From: an uncultured Prevotellaceae bacterium
Lineage (GTDB): Bacteria; Bacteroidota; Bacteroidia; Bacteroidales; Bacteroidaceae
Reading direction: 5' to 3'
Length of the DNA: 39,861 nucleotides
Assembly (NCBI GenBank): GCA_937893145.1
Contig: CALBJW010000095.1
Coordinates: forward strand, 1-39,861
The position numbers were made by a program, and so were the translations under genes. Numbering within the stretch: the stretch's first letter is position 1; every line of letters begins with the position of its first letter. The notes beneath the pieces are model-generated. The model saw only the letters and a list, made by a program, of their open reading frames with translations. It was not told where the DNA came from and searched no databases. Shown piece after piece: positions 23,962 through 31,444 of the stretch.

Positions 23962-24336
23962 ATGAAGATTAGCTCAAAGTTGTTTGCCCAGTTGGAGCGT
24001 TACATTCGTCTTGAGACGATAGACAAACTCTCCGTTGTCACAACCTATATGATTGTGGCATTGGTAGTGTTTGCTCTCGGCACAAGTGCTGTGTTCTTCT
24101 TGAGCAATGCACTTGTCGAGGCTCTTGCTCTGGTTGTGGGAAATCGTGCCGTGTCCTACTTGATAGTTGGTGTGGTATTGCTTCTCGTGATTTGGGTGTT
24201 CTTGGCAAACAAAAAGGCTTGGGTTGAAAATCGTATTGTACGCAGTCTGTCGGAAACAGTATTGTCAGAGCCATCCATTGTTGGTGATGACGTTGATGTG
24301 GAAGACATAATTGATGAGGAAGGAGGCGAGAAGTGA
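23962..24336 (+). CDS. holin-superfamily-like membrane protein (Phage_holin_3_6 type)
   Basis: The 124-aa protein has an amphipathic N-terminus (KLFAQLERYIRLETIDKLSVV), two membrane helices (about residues 29-50 and 65-86) and an acidic cytoplasmic tail. This is the pattern of the DUF1469/Phage_holin_3_6 family, which is widespread on bacterial chromosomes next to YtxH genes and is not evidence of a prophage. A canonical AAGGAGG (24320-24326) within its 3' end serves the next gene, whose ATG overlaps its stop in the sequence TGATG. Confidence 0.85.
   Translation: MKISSKLFAQLERYIRLETIDKLSVVTTYMIVALVVFALGTSAVFFLSNALVEALALVVGNRAVSYLIVGVVLLLVIWVFLANKKAWVENRIVRSLSETVLSEPSIVGDDVDVEDIIDEEGGEK
24320..24326 (+). 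promoter_or_regulatory. strong Shine-Dalgarno for the gene at 24336
   Basis: AAGGAGG lies 9 nt before the ATG at 24336 and inside the preceding coding sequence. Such perfect sites are unusual in Bacteroidota. It favours the ATG at 24336 over the GTG at 24333. Confidence 0.7.
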
Positions 24337-24602
24337 TGGAATCGAAGAAAAGAATGATCACTGTGGTGCCAGACTACTACACCTCACTTGAGGAGTTGCG
24401 TCGCGACAAGCTCAGGTTGAATAAGCAGATACGACGTTCGTTGCACAATGTTGAACAGGGTGCAAGACAGTGTCTGTTGCCTGACAGTTCGTACCTGAAC
24501 TCATCAAATAAGTATGTGCGTTACATCGGTTATGGTTTGACTGCGTGGAAAACTGCAAGAACCGTCAACCGCTTCATGGGATTCTTTAGTAAGAAAAAAT
24601 AA
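24336..24602 (+). CDS. small basic hypothetical protein (88 aa) in the YtxH/holin operon
   Basis: The 88-aa product is basic and helical (LEELRRDKLRLNKQIRRSLHNVEQGARQCLLP), with a weakly amphipathic C-terminal segment (YVRYIGYGLTAWKTARTVNRFMGFF) that could lie along the membrane. No family is recognised. The start at ATG 24336 overlaps the stop of the holin-like gene by one base and is preceded by a strong Shine-Dalgarno, so the two are translationally linked. A strong terminator follows the stop directly. The operon context suggests an envelope-associated function. Confidence 0.8.
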   Translation: MESKKRMITVVPDYYTSLEELRRDKLRLNKQIRRSLHNVEQGARQCLLPDSSYLNSSNKYVRYIGYGLTAWKTARTVNRFMGFFSKKK

Positions 24603-24606
24603 ACAA

Positions 24607-24646
24607 AACAAAAGCGAGAGTGCAATGCATTCTCGCTTTTGTTTTT
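24607..24646. terminator. bidirectional terminator between convergent genes
   Basis: An 18-bp arm starting AACAAAAGCGAGAG (24607-24624) pairs with 24626-24643, with a single G-T wobble. A T-run follows on the plus strand and A residues precede it, so it can serve both the plus-strand operon and the convergent lipoprotein gene at 24678. Confidence 0.88.
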
Positions 24647-24677
24647 ATGATGTGTGAAGTCTTTGTCTTATGCTTCG

Positions 24678-25256
24678 TTAGTCTTCTGGGTCGATGGTCA
24701 TGCCGTCATGAAGTGGAGCTGTATCAATGCCACTTGCCTTTGAGATAGTCATGCCGCCATCAGTAGTGATACGAATTTCGAGAGGGTAGGAGATTTCAGA
24801 AGTCTCATCAGGGTCTCCAATAGTAGCAATGAAATAAAAGGCATCCTTCTGCTGACGAACATAGTTGTATGCGAAACCAACAAGTCCGGACTGATCCCAT
24901 ATTTCTTTTGGAACATAACTCTTGAATGATGACTTGAGGAATTGTTTGCGAGTTACTACTGTGGAATCGAGACGAATGGTGAGTGTGGCAACATTGTCAA
25001 GATACTCCATTCCTTGTGAGTTGATGATGTGTGGAAGACTATCCACAGGATAGAATTCGTATGAGTATGTGTATTCTTTTCCGTTGACGGTTACGGTTTG
25101 TGCATCATCGTAAGAGATAAGGTTAGCTACACCTGTGTTCTCATTAACTTCTTCAACAAGACGCTCTGTCTCGTCTTCTTGCTGTTTGTTGCCCCCACCG
25201 CATGCTGATATGATTAGTGCAAGTGCTGCGAGAGTGCAAATCATGTTAAATTTCAT
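24678..25256 (-). CDS. lipoprotein of unknown function (possibly DUF4738)
   Basis: The 192-aa product has a lipoprotein signal (MKFNMICTLAALALIISAC, lipid cysteine at about residue 19) followed by GGGN and an acidic linker. The mature domain is probably beta-rich, with YTYSYEFYPVDSLP, ATLTIRLDSTVVTRKQF, and YPLEIRITTDGGMTISK near the end. Length and layout fit the Bacteroidota family DUF4738, but this cannot be confirmed by eye. It has its own promoter box and diverges from map. Confidence 0.8.
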   Translation of the reverse strand: MKFNMICTLAALALIISACGGGNKQQEDETERLVEEVNENTGVANLISYDDAQTVTVNGKEYTYSYEFYPVDSLPHIINSQGMEYLDNVATLTIRLDSTVVTRKQFLKSSFKSYVPKEIWDQSGLVGFAYNYVRQQKDAFYFIATIGDPDETSEISYPLEIRITTDGGMTISKASGIDTAPLHDGMTIDPED

Positions 25257-25298
25257 ACTTTTTTCTAGTATAATTGGTAAATTATTTTAATTTATATG

Positions 25299-25306
25299 CA
25301 AAGGTA
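25299..25306 (-). promoter_or_regulatory. -7 box for the lipoprotein gene (minus strand)
   Basis: On the minus strand this reads TACCTTTG, an exact TAnnTTTG, 42 nt before the ATG at 25256. No clear -33 element is seen. It is divergent from the map promoter at 25351. Confidence 0.6.
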
Positions 25307-25350
25307 TATACAAATTATGAATTATGAAGAAAGAATAATGAATTATTTTG

Positions 25351-25358
25351 TACCTTTG
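25351..25358 (+). promoter_or_regulatory. -7 box for map and the downstream run
   Basis: TACCTTTG (25351-25358) is an exact TAnnTTTG. The ATG of map is 23 nt further on (25382). No TTTG is found at the usual -33 spacing. Genes run in one direction without a strong terminator from here to 33767. Confidence 0.65.
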
Positions 25359-25381
25359 CATAAATTTTTACATATAAAAAG

Positions 25382-26242
25382 ATGAAATTTCATAAAAATC
25401 CAAAGAATTGGTTTGTGAAGAGTGGTCAGCCATTGACCGAGATGGACAAGAAGATTTTGTATTGGCAGAATAAGGGTTTCCTTGTTCCTGAACGCAAACT
25501 TATAAAGACACCAGAGCAGATAGAGGGTATTCGTAAGGCTGGAGTGCTTAATACTGCGGTGCTCGACCTTGTTGCAGAAAAGATTCATGAGGGTATGTCA
25601 ACCCTTGAGATAGACCAGTTGGTATATGACTTCACCACAAAGCATGGAGGCATTCCTGCTCCGTTGAACTATGAGGGCTTCCCAAAGAGCTGTTGCACAA
25701 GTTTGAACGAGGTGGTTTGTCATGGTATTCCTGATGAGGATGAGATTCTTGAGGAGGGTGACATCATCAATGTGGACTGTACAACAATCGTTGATGGATA
25801 CTATGCCGATGCAAGCCGTATGTTCATCATTGGCAAGACTACTCCTGAGTGCGAAAAGCTTGTGAAGGTGGCAAAGGAATGTATGGAGATTGGTGCTGAG
25901 GCATGCAAACCTTATTCGTTTGTTGGCGATTCGGCTGCGGCAATCACAAAACATGCACACAAGAATGGGTTCACCGTTGTTCGTGACCTTTGCGGACATG
26001 GTGTTGGTTGTGAGTTTCATGAAGAACCTGAGATGTTCCATCACGGCAAGAAGGGTGAGGGTATGCTCCTCGTTCCGGGTATGGTGTTCACTATCGAACC
26101 AATGATTAACATGGGTACATACGAAGTGTTCGTGGATAGTGAGGACGACTGGACTGTTGTGACAGAAGATGAGTTGCCAAGTGCTCAGTGGGAACACACT
26201 TATTTGATGACGGAGGAAGGATTGGAAATTTTGACATATTAA
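25382..26242 (+). CDS. map: type I methionine aminopeptidase with N-terminal extension
   Basis: The 286-aa enzyme removes the initiator methionine from nascent proteins. The five metal ligands are visible: Asp in IINVDCT, Asp in YYADASR, His in CGHGVG, Glu in VFTIEP and Glu in QWEHTY. The catalytic His lies in NEVVCHGIP. About 40 extra residues precede the core (MKFHKNPKNWFVKSGQPLTEMDKK...), as in some Bacteroidota copies. It begins a run with tsaD 3 bp downstream. The promoter at 25351 supports the ATG at 25382 as the start. Confidence 0.95.
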   Translation: MKFHKNPKNWFVKSGQPLTEMDKKILYWQNKGFLVPERKLIKTPEQIEGIRKAGVLNTAVLDLVAEKIHEGMSTLEIDQLVYDFTTKHGGIPAPLNYEGFPKSCCTSLNEVVCHGIPDEDEILEEGDIINVDCTTIVDGYYADASRMFIIGKTTPECEKLVKVAKECMEIGAEACKPYSFVGDSAAAITKHAHKNGFTVVRDLCGHGVGCEFHEEPEMFHHGKKGEGMLLVPGMVFTIEPMINMGTYEVFVDSEDDWTVVTEDELPSAQWEHTYLMTEEGLEILTY

Positions 26243-26245
26243 TCT

Positions 26246-27253
26246 ATGTACATTTTAGCAATAGAAAGTTCGTGCGATGACACAAGTGCTGCAGTATTGC
26301 GAGATGGAATACTTCTCAGCAATGTAACTGCAAGTCAGGCTGTGCATGAAGAATATGGTGGTGTGGTGCCAGAGTTGGCAAGTCGTGCGCATCAGCAGAA
26401 TATAGTTCCTGTGGTTGATGCCGCTATCAAGCGTGCTGGCATCACAAAGGAAGAACTCAACGCGATAGCATTTACTCGTGGTCCTGGACTTATGGGTTCA
26501 CTTCTTGTGGGCGTTAGTTTTGCAAAGGGAATGGCACGCAGTCTTGGCATTCCTATGATTGATGTCAACCATCTGCATGGACATGTGCTTGCACATTTCA
26601 TTCGTGAGAGTGAGGACGACCACGACCAGCCTCAGTTCCCATACCTCTGTCTTCTTGTGAGTGGAGGCAATTCGCAGATTGTGAAAGTGAACTCATACAA
26701 GGATATGGAGATTCTTGGTCAGACTATCGACGATGCTGCAGGTGAGGCGATTGATAAGTGTTCGAAGGTCATGGGACTCGGTTATCCAGGAGGTCCTATT
26801 ATCGACCGACTTGCTCGCCAGGGCAATCCTGAAGCGTACCAGTTCGCTAAACCAAATATCAAGGGTTACGACTATTCGTTCTCAGGACTCAAAACATCAT
26901 TCCTTTATAATCTTCGTGATTGGATTGCTGAAGATCCAGACTTCATCGAGCATCACAAGGAAGACCTTGCTGCTTCGCTTGAGAAGACTATCGTGGACAT
27001 ACTGATGAAGAAGCTTCGTCAGGCAGTAAAGGATACAGGCATCAAGCAGGTCGCTGTAGCAGGTGGTGTTAGTGCCAACAATGGTCTTCGCAATGCTTTC
27101 CGTGACCATGCCAAGAGATATGGATGGAAGATTTTCATTCCTAAGTTCTCCTATACAACAGATAATGCTGCAATGATTGGAATCACAGGCTACTTCAAGT
27201 ATCTTGATGGTGACTTTGCAAGCATAGACTTACCAGCATACGCACGAATGTAA
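26246..27253 (+). CDS. tsaD: tRNA N6-adenosine threonylcarbamoyltransferase
   Basis: The 335-aa TsaD (Kae1/Gcp family) transfers the threonylcarbamoyl group to A37 of ANN-decoding tRNAs, with TsaB and TsaE as partners encoded elsewhere. The ASKHA fold shows ESSCDDTSAAV at the N-terminus, the metal-binding HLHGHVLAH (about residues 109-117) and LLVSGGNSQIV. PNIKGYDYSFSGLKT and the C-terminal AVAGGVSANNGLR with TDNAAMIG are also intact. Length is normal. It starts 3 bp after map and is followed by dispersed repeat R2. Confidence 0.97.
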   Translation: MYILAIESSCDDTSAAVLRDGILLSNVTASQAVHEEYGGVVPELASRAHQQNIVPVVDAAIKRAGITKEELNAIAFTRGPGLMGSLLVGVSFAKGMARSLGIPMIDVNHLHGHVLAHFIRESEDDHDQPQFPYLCLLVSGGNSQIVKVNSYKDMEILGQTIDDAAGEAIDKCSKVMGLGYPGGPIIDRLARQGNPEAYQFAKPNIKGYDYSFSGLKTSFLYNLRDWIAEDPDFIEHHKEDLAASLEKTIVDILMKKLRQAVKDTGIKQVAVAGGVSANNGLRNAFRDHAKRYGWKIFIPKFSYTTDNAAMIGITGYFKYLDGDFASIDLPAYARM

Positions 27254-27296
27254 AGCCCCCCAACCCCTCCCTGAATGGAGGGGAGAAGTTACTTAG
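27251..27296. repeat. dispersed GC-rich inverted repeat, copy R2
   Basis: It starts in the tsaD stop codon (TAAAGCCCCCC) and contains CCCCTCC (27264-27270) and GGAGGGG (27277-27283), able to form a hairpin, then GAGAAGTTACT. It lies 8 bp before rsmE and resembles R4 and R5 closely. Confidence 0.75.
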
Positions 27297-27303
27297 ACAA
27301 GCG

Positions 27304-28026
27304 ATGAAAGAGGTTAGATATTTTTATGTTCCCAATGCGGAGAATGAGCATGAGTTGCCCGAAGAGGAGGCTCAGCACGCTGTTCGTGTGCTCCGTATGC
27401 AGATGGGCGATGAGATGATGCTCATGGATGGTGAGGGCAATTTCTACAGAGCGGAAGTTGCTGAAGCCACCAAGAAGCGTTGTCTTTATAATATAAAAGA
27501 GGTGTTGCCTCAGCAGCGACAGTGGAAGGGGCATTTACACCTTGCTATGGCTCCTACAAAGAATATGGACCGCACAGAGTGGACATGCGAAAAGGCAACA
27601 GAAATCGGTTTTGATGAGTTGACCTTCTTGAATTGCAAGTTCTCTGAGCGTACTGTCATTAAGACTGAGCGTATCGACAAGATTCTCGTATCTGCCACCA
27701 AGCAGAGTCGCAAGGCTTGGAAACCAATCCTCAATGAGATGACTGACTTCAAGAAATTCATTGATTCTGTGAAGGATAGGGAAGGAGGCAAGTTCATCTG
27801 CCATTGCTACGACGAACCTGAACTTGGCGAGAAGAAACTCCTCAAAGAGTGTCTTGTGGCAGGCGCTGATGCACTCGTCATAGTAGGTCCTGAAGGTGAT
27901 TTCTCCATCGACGAAGTGAAGTATGCCGAAGCGAATGGTTTCCAAAGCGTAAGTCTTGGCGAAAGTCGTTTGCGCACCGAAACCGCAGGATTGGTAGCTG
28001 TACATTTAATGAACTTATTCAATTAG
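27304..28026 (+). CDS. rsmE: 16S rRNA (uracil1498-N3)-methyltransferase
   Basis: The 240-aa SPOUT enzyme RsmE methylates N3 of U1498 in 16S rRNA. The N-terminal PUA-like domain opens with RYFYVPNAENEHELPEEEAQHAVRVLRMQ. The SAM-binding knot is recognisable in VIVGPEGDFSIDEV and VSLGESRLRTETAGLVAV at the C-terminus. Length is normal. Repeat R2 separates it from tsaD, and the DUF4836 lipoprotein follows after 33 bp. Confidence 0.95.
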   Translation: MKEVRYFYVPNAENEHELPEEEAQHAVRVLRMQMGDEMMLMDGEGNFYRAEVAEATKKRCLYNIKEVLPQQRQWKGHLHLAMAPTKNMDRTEWTCEKATEIGFDELTFLNCKFSERTVIKTERIDKILVSATKQSRKAWKPILNEMTDFKKFIDSVKDREGGKFICHCYDEPELGEKKLLKECLVAGADALVIVGPEGDFSIDEVKYAEANGFQSVSLGESRLRTETAGLVAVHLMNLFN

Positions 28027-28059
28027 AAAATAGGAGTTTATCCATTATCAAGAACAAAT

Positions 28060-29541
28060 ATGAAAACAATCAAATCATTTATAATCATCCTTTTAGCCAC
28101 TCTTGCACTTGTTTCTTGCTCCAAGGGTAATGGTTATCAGAATGTCATCCCTGCGGATGCACCATTGGTAACTTCGGTCAACATGGCAAGTATTGCAGAG
28201 AAGAGCGACTTTGCCAATTCGGCTGTTTCGCAGATGATGCAGGAGTACATGGGAGTGCTCTTCAGCAGTGAAGCTGGTAAGCAAATAAAGACTTACATGG
28301 AGTCGCCACAGGACATGGGTATCGACTTCCGCGAACCGGTCTTCATGTTCCAGACACCAAACCGTTGCTTCGGCTTGACGATGAAGATGCTCAGCAAGGG
28401 CGATTTCGAGGATTTCCTCAAGATGTTGCAGAAGCAGAATATTGCTTCGAAGGCTAAGGAAAATGACGGTGTGATGGAAGGCACACTTCTCGATGACATC
28501 TGCTTTGGCTACGATGATAACACCATTCTTCTGCTTGCCTCTGATGAAGGCGCAAACGTAAGCAAACGCACTCTTGCACAGCTCTTTAAGTTGGACGAAG
28601 ATGATACTTTCGCAAGTACAGATGCATACGAGTATTGTTTCGGCAAAAACCAAAAGGACATTGCTTTCCTCTCCCACATGGCTGCTTTGCCTAAGGATTT
28701 GGCATCAACCGTCAAGTCGTTCGTGCCACAGGGCGTGAAGATGACAGACGTGATGTTCGAGGCATCAGCCGACTTCCAGAATGGCAAGTTTGTGCTCGGC
28801 GGCTCGTTGGTTCCTACACTTCGCGAAGCAGAGAAGAACTTCCACAAGATAAAGGGCGATTACCTCGAAACTGCACAGAACTGTTTCCCTATTTGGGCAA
28901 GCATGGGCGTGAATGGCGAGTGGCTGCTCGGCAAGTTGAAGCAGGACACACAGATCAAGCAGATGCTCTTCATGATAGAACGTGGAATCGACATCGAAGC
29001 CATGATCCGTGCCATCGACGGTGACCTAACTGTTGCACTTCCTTCAGCAACAAAGTTCGATGATTTCTTGCTTATGGGTAAGTTGAAGAACTCCGATTTC
29101 CTTGCTGATGTACCAGAATGGCAGGCAGGCATGAAGGAGTATGGCATTTCGATGCAGAAGATGGGGGCGAATGAATACCTGCTCAATGCTGAAGGAATGC
29201 TACTCAACTGGGGTGTGAACGACAATAATCTCTGCATGCATACACGAAGCACCGTCACTCAACTCACATTCCCTGGCGTAAAACCAAACGATGTTATTAA
29301 GGCAAACAAGGATGAAATCTGCAATTCGCTTGCATACGTATGCATTGATTTGCAGAGCATTCTCACGCCACTCGTACAGGAGTCATCTGCTATCGGCATT
29401 TCGCCTGAAGGCATTGCTATCATGAAGGTTCTTCATAAGTTCAAGAACTTGATTGTGAAGTACGAACCTAATTCGAAGATTGAAATCAGAGTGGAACTTG
29501 ACGATGATAAGGAGAACTTCCTCAAGACATTACTAAATTGA
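28060..29541 (+). CDS. DUF4836-family lipoprotein
   Basis: The 493-aa product has a lipoprotein signal (MKTIKSFIIILLATLALVSC, lipid cysteine about residue 20) and a large envelope domain beginning NVIPADAPLVTSVNMASIAEKSDF. This matches the Bacteroidota DUF4836 family. The fold is probably two related alpha/beta halves, since FMFQTPNRCFGLTMKM and DFLLMGKLKNSDF are similarly placed strands. Function is unknown. It precedes an ABC transporter pair by 62 bp in the same direction and may serve as its envelope partner, which is inference from position only. Confidence 0.85.
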   Translation: MKTIKSFIIILLATLALVSCSKGNGYQNVIPADAPLVTSVNMASIAEKSDFANSAVSQMMQEYMGVLFSSEAGKQIKTYMESPQDMGIDFREPVFMFQTPNRCFGLTMKMLSKGDFEDFLKMLQKQNIASKAKENDGVMEGTLLDDICFGYDDNTILLLASDEGANVSKRTLAQLFKLDEDDTFASTDAYEYCFGKNQKDIAFLSHMAALPKDLASTVKSFVPQGVKMTDVMFEASADFQNGKFVLGGSLVPTLREAEKNFHKIKGDYLETAQNCFPIWASMGVNGEWLLGKLKQDTQIKQMLFMIERGIDIEAMIRAIDGDLTVALPSATKFDDFLLMGKLKNSDFLADVPEWQAGMKEYGISMQKMGANEYLLNAEGMLLNWGVNDNNLCMHTRSTVTQLTFPGVKPNDVIKANKDEICNSLAYVCIDLQSILTPLVQESSAIGISPEGIAIMKVLHKFKNLIVKYEPNSKIEIRVELDDDKENFLKTLLN

Positions 29542-29603
29542 AATGAAAAAAGCTGTGCAATCAGAGGGGCAGACCTTTTGGTTGCACACGCACGATTATA
29601 CAA

Positions 29604-30248
29604 ATGGATAAGATTCAACTGAAAAATACGCTTCCAAATGTCTTTGCGGCTCGTACCGACATTCATTCCGACATTTGGTTGCAGGACGTGGAGTTTGAGA
29701 AAGACAAGCTCTACCTCGTTGAGGCAAATAGTGGAACTGGCAAGTCATCGCTTTGCAGTTTCATCTATGGCTACCGCAAAGATTACCAGGGCCGTATCCT
29801 CTTTGATGGTGAGGACACTCGTGCCTATTCCATTGCCAAGTGGACAGAGATGCGCAAGAAGCATTTCGCTCTTCTTTGGCAAGAACTCCGTATGTTCCCA
29901 GAACTCACAGCGATGGAGAATGTGATGATAAAGAACAAACTCACAGGCTACCAAAAGAAGAAGCAGATACTCGAATGGTTCGACATGCTCGGTATCAGCG
30001 ATAAAGTGGATTCAAAGATGGGTATCATGTCCTTTGGTCAGCAGCAGCGTGTGGCACTTATCCGCACACTCTGTCAGCCATTCGACTTCGTCTTTGTCGA
30101 TGAACCAATCAGCCACCTTGATGACAGCAACTCTGCCATCATGGGTGAGATTCTCACTACTGAAGCAAAACGCCAGGGAGCTGGCATTATCGCCACTTCT
30201 ATTGGTAAACACATGGAACTTCCATACGATAAAGTATTTAGATTATGA
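29604..30248 (+). CDS. ABC transporter ATP-binding protein (LolD/MacB/FtsE-like), lacking the H-loop histidine
   Basis: The 214-aa single ATPase domain has Walker A EANSGTGKSS (40-49), a Q-loop in LLWQELRMFPELTAMENV, a variant signature MSFGQQQR (142-149) and Walker B FVFVDEP (162-168) with catalytic Glu167. The switch region reads IIATSIGKH, so the usual H-loop histidine is replaced by Ser199. The protein should pair with the permease that overlaps it by 4 bp (ATGA, 30245-30248). Family resemblance is to envelope-acting, non-import ABC ATPases. Confidence 0.9.
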   Translation: MDKIQLKNTLPNVFAARTDIHSDIWLQDVEFEKDKLYLVEANSGTGKSSLCSFIYGYRKDYQGRILFDGEDTRAYSIAKWTEMRKKHFALLWQELRMFPELTAMENVMIKNKLTGYQKKKQILEWFDMLGISDKVDSKMGIMSFGQQQRVALIRTLCQPFDFVFVDEPISHLDDSNSAIMGEILTTEAKRQGAGIIATSIGKHMELPYDKVFRL

Positions 30249-31444
30249 AACTTGTTTGGAAATTACTTCGACAGCATATATCAATACCTCAGTTTGCAGG
30301 ATTCTTCTTCGCAAACCTTGTAGGTATGGTCATTATTTTGCTTGGCATTCAGTTCTATAATGATACACAAGCCATCTATGATGGAGAAGACTCCTTCATG
30401 AAGGCAGACTATCTCATTGTCAACAAGAAGATTGGTGCTATGGGAGCCATAACAGGCAAGACCAATGGCTTTACCAAGAATGAGATAGAGGACTTTGAAG
30501 ACCAGAAGTTTGTGGAGCGACTTGGTGCCTTCACTCCAAGTTCGTTTGATGTGAGTGCTTCGTTCGATATGGATGCAAGCATGAGTTTTGCAACAGAGAT
30601 GTTCTTCGAGAGCGTTCCTGATGATTTTGTAGATGTTGATAAGGACAAGTGGGCATGGAACAATGGCGACAGAGAAATCCCAATCATGCTTCCTAAGAAC
30701 TACCTCGACCTCTACAATTTTGGTTATGCTCAGAGCAGAAATATGCCTAAGCTTTCGGAAGGTATTCTTGGTGCTGTCAAACTCACCATTCGTATTCGTG
30801 GCAATGGAAAGCAGGAACAATATAGCGGTAAGATTGTTGGCTTCTCAAGTCGTCTGAACACAATCCTCATCCCTGAGAAGTTTATGGTTTGGGCAAACAA
30901 GGAATTTGCTCCTGATGCAAAGAAAGAGCCTACTCGCCTTATCCTTGAGGTAAACAATCCTACTGACGACCGTATTGCTCAGTATCTGCAGGACAACAAT
31001 ATTGAGACAGACCAAGACAAACTTGATGCATCAAAGACCACCTTCATGCTTCGCATCATTGTGGGCATCGTAATGGGTGTCGGTTTGGTTATCAGCATTC
31101 TCTCGTTCTATATTCTTATGCTTTCGGTTTATCTCCTTGTGCAGAAGAACAGTACCAAGCTCGAGAACCTTCTTCTCATAGGCTATTCTCCTGCAAAGGT
31201 GTCGTTCCCATATCAGGCATTGACTGTAGGACTGAACATCCTTGTATTGATTCTTGCGTTCGGAATACTGTTCCTTGTCCGAACCATCTATCTTGGAATG
31301 TTCGAGAATTTCTTCCCTGACATGATTGCTCCAAGCATACTTCCTGCCCTCATCGTAGGAGTAATACTGCTTGTTGTAGTTTCTGTATTTAATGTTATTG
31401 CTGTTCGCAACAAAGTAATGAGTATATGGAACCGAAAAGACTAA
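30245..31444 (+). CDS. ABC transporter permease (MacB/LolC/FtsX-like topology)
   Basis: The 399-aa protein has one N-terminal membrane helix (about residues 17-38) and a periplasmic domain of about 220 residues. Three C-terminal helices follow (about 265-295, 320-345 and 360-385). This is the type VII ABC (MacB/LolCE/FtsX) layout used for lipoprotein transfer, efflux or transmembrane signalling rather than import. The C-terminal block includes LLLIGYSPAKVSFPYQ, matching the family's coupling-helix region. Its end overlaps the next gene by 19 bp. The substrate is unknown. Confidence 0.88.
   Translation: MKLVWKLLRQHISIPQFAGFFFANLVGMVIILLGIQFYNDTQAIYDGEDSFMKADYLIVNKKIGAMGAITGKTNGFTKNEIEDFEDQKFVERLGAFTPSSFDVSASFDMDASMSFATEMFFESVPDDFVDVDKDKWAWNNGDREIPIMLPKNYLDLYNFGYAQSRNMPKLSEGILGAVKLTIRIRGNGKQEQYSGKIVGFSSRLNTILIPEKFMVWANKEFAPDAKKEPTRLILEVNNPTDDRIAQYLQDNNIETDQDKLDASKTTFMLRIIVGIVMGVGLVISILSFYILMLSVYLLVQKNSTKLENLLLIGYSPAKVSFPYQALTVGLNILVLILAFGILFLVRTIYLGMFENFFPDMIAPSILPALIVGVILLVVVSVFNVIAVRNKVMSIWNRKD

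Noticed and set aside
23962..24336. Prophage lysis cassette suggested by the holin-like protein
   Set aside because: This family is common on chromosomes beside YtxH genes. No endolysin, capsid, terminase or integrase is present.
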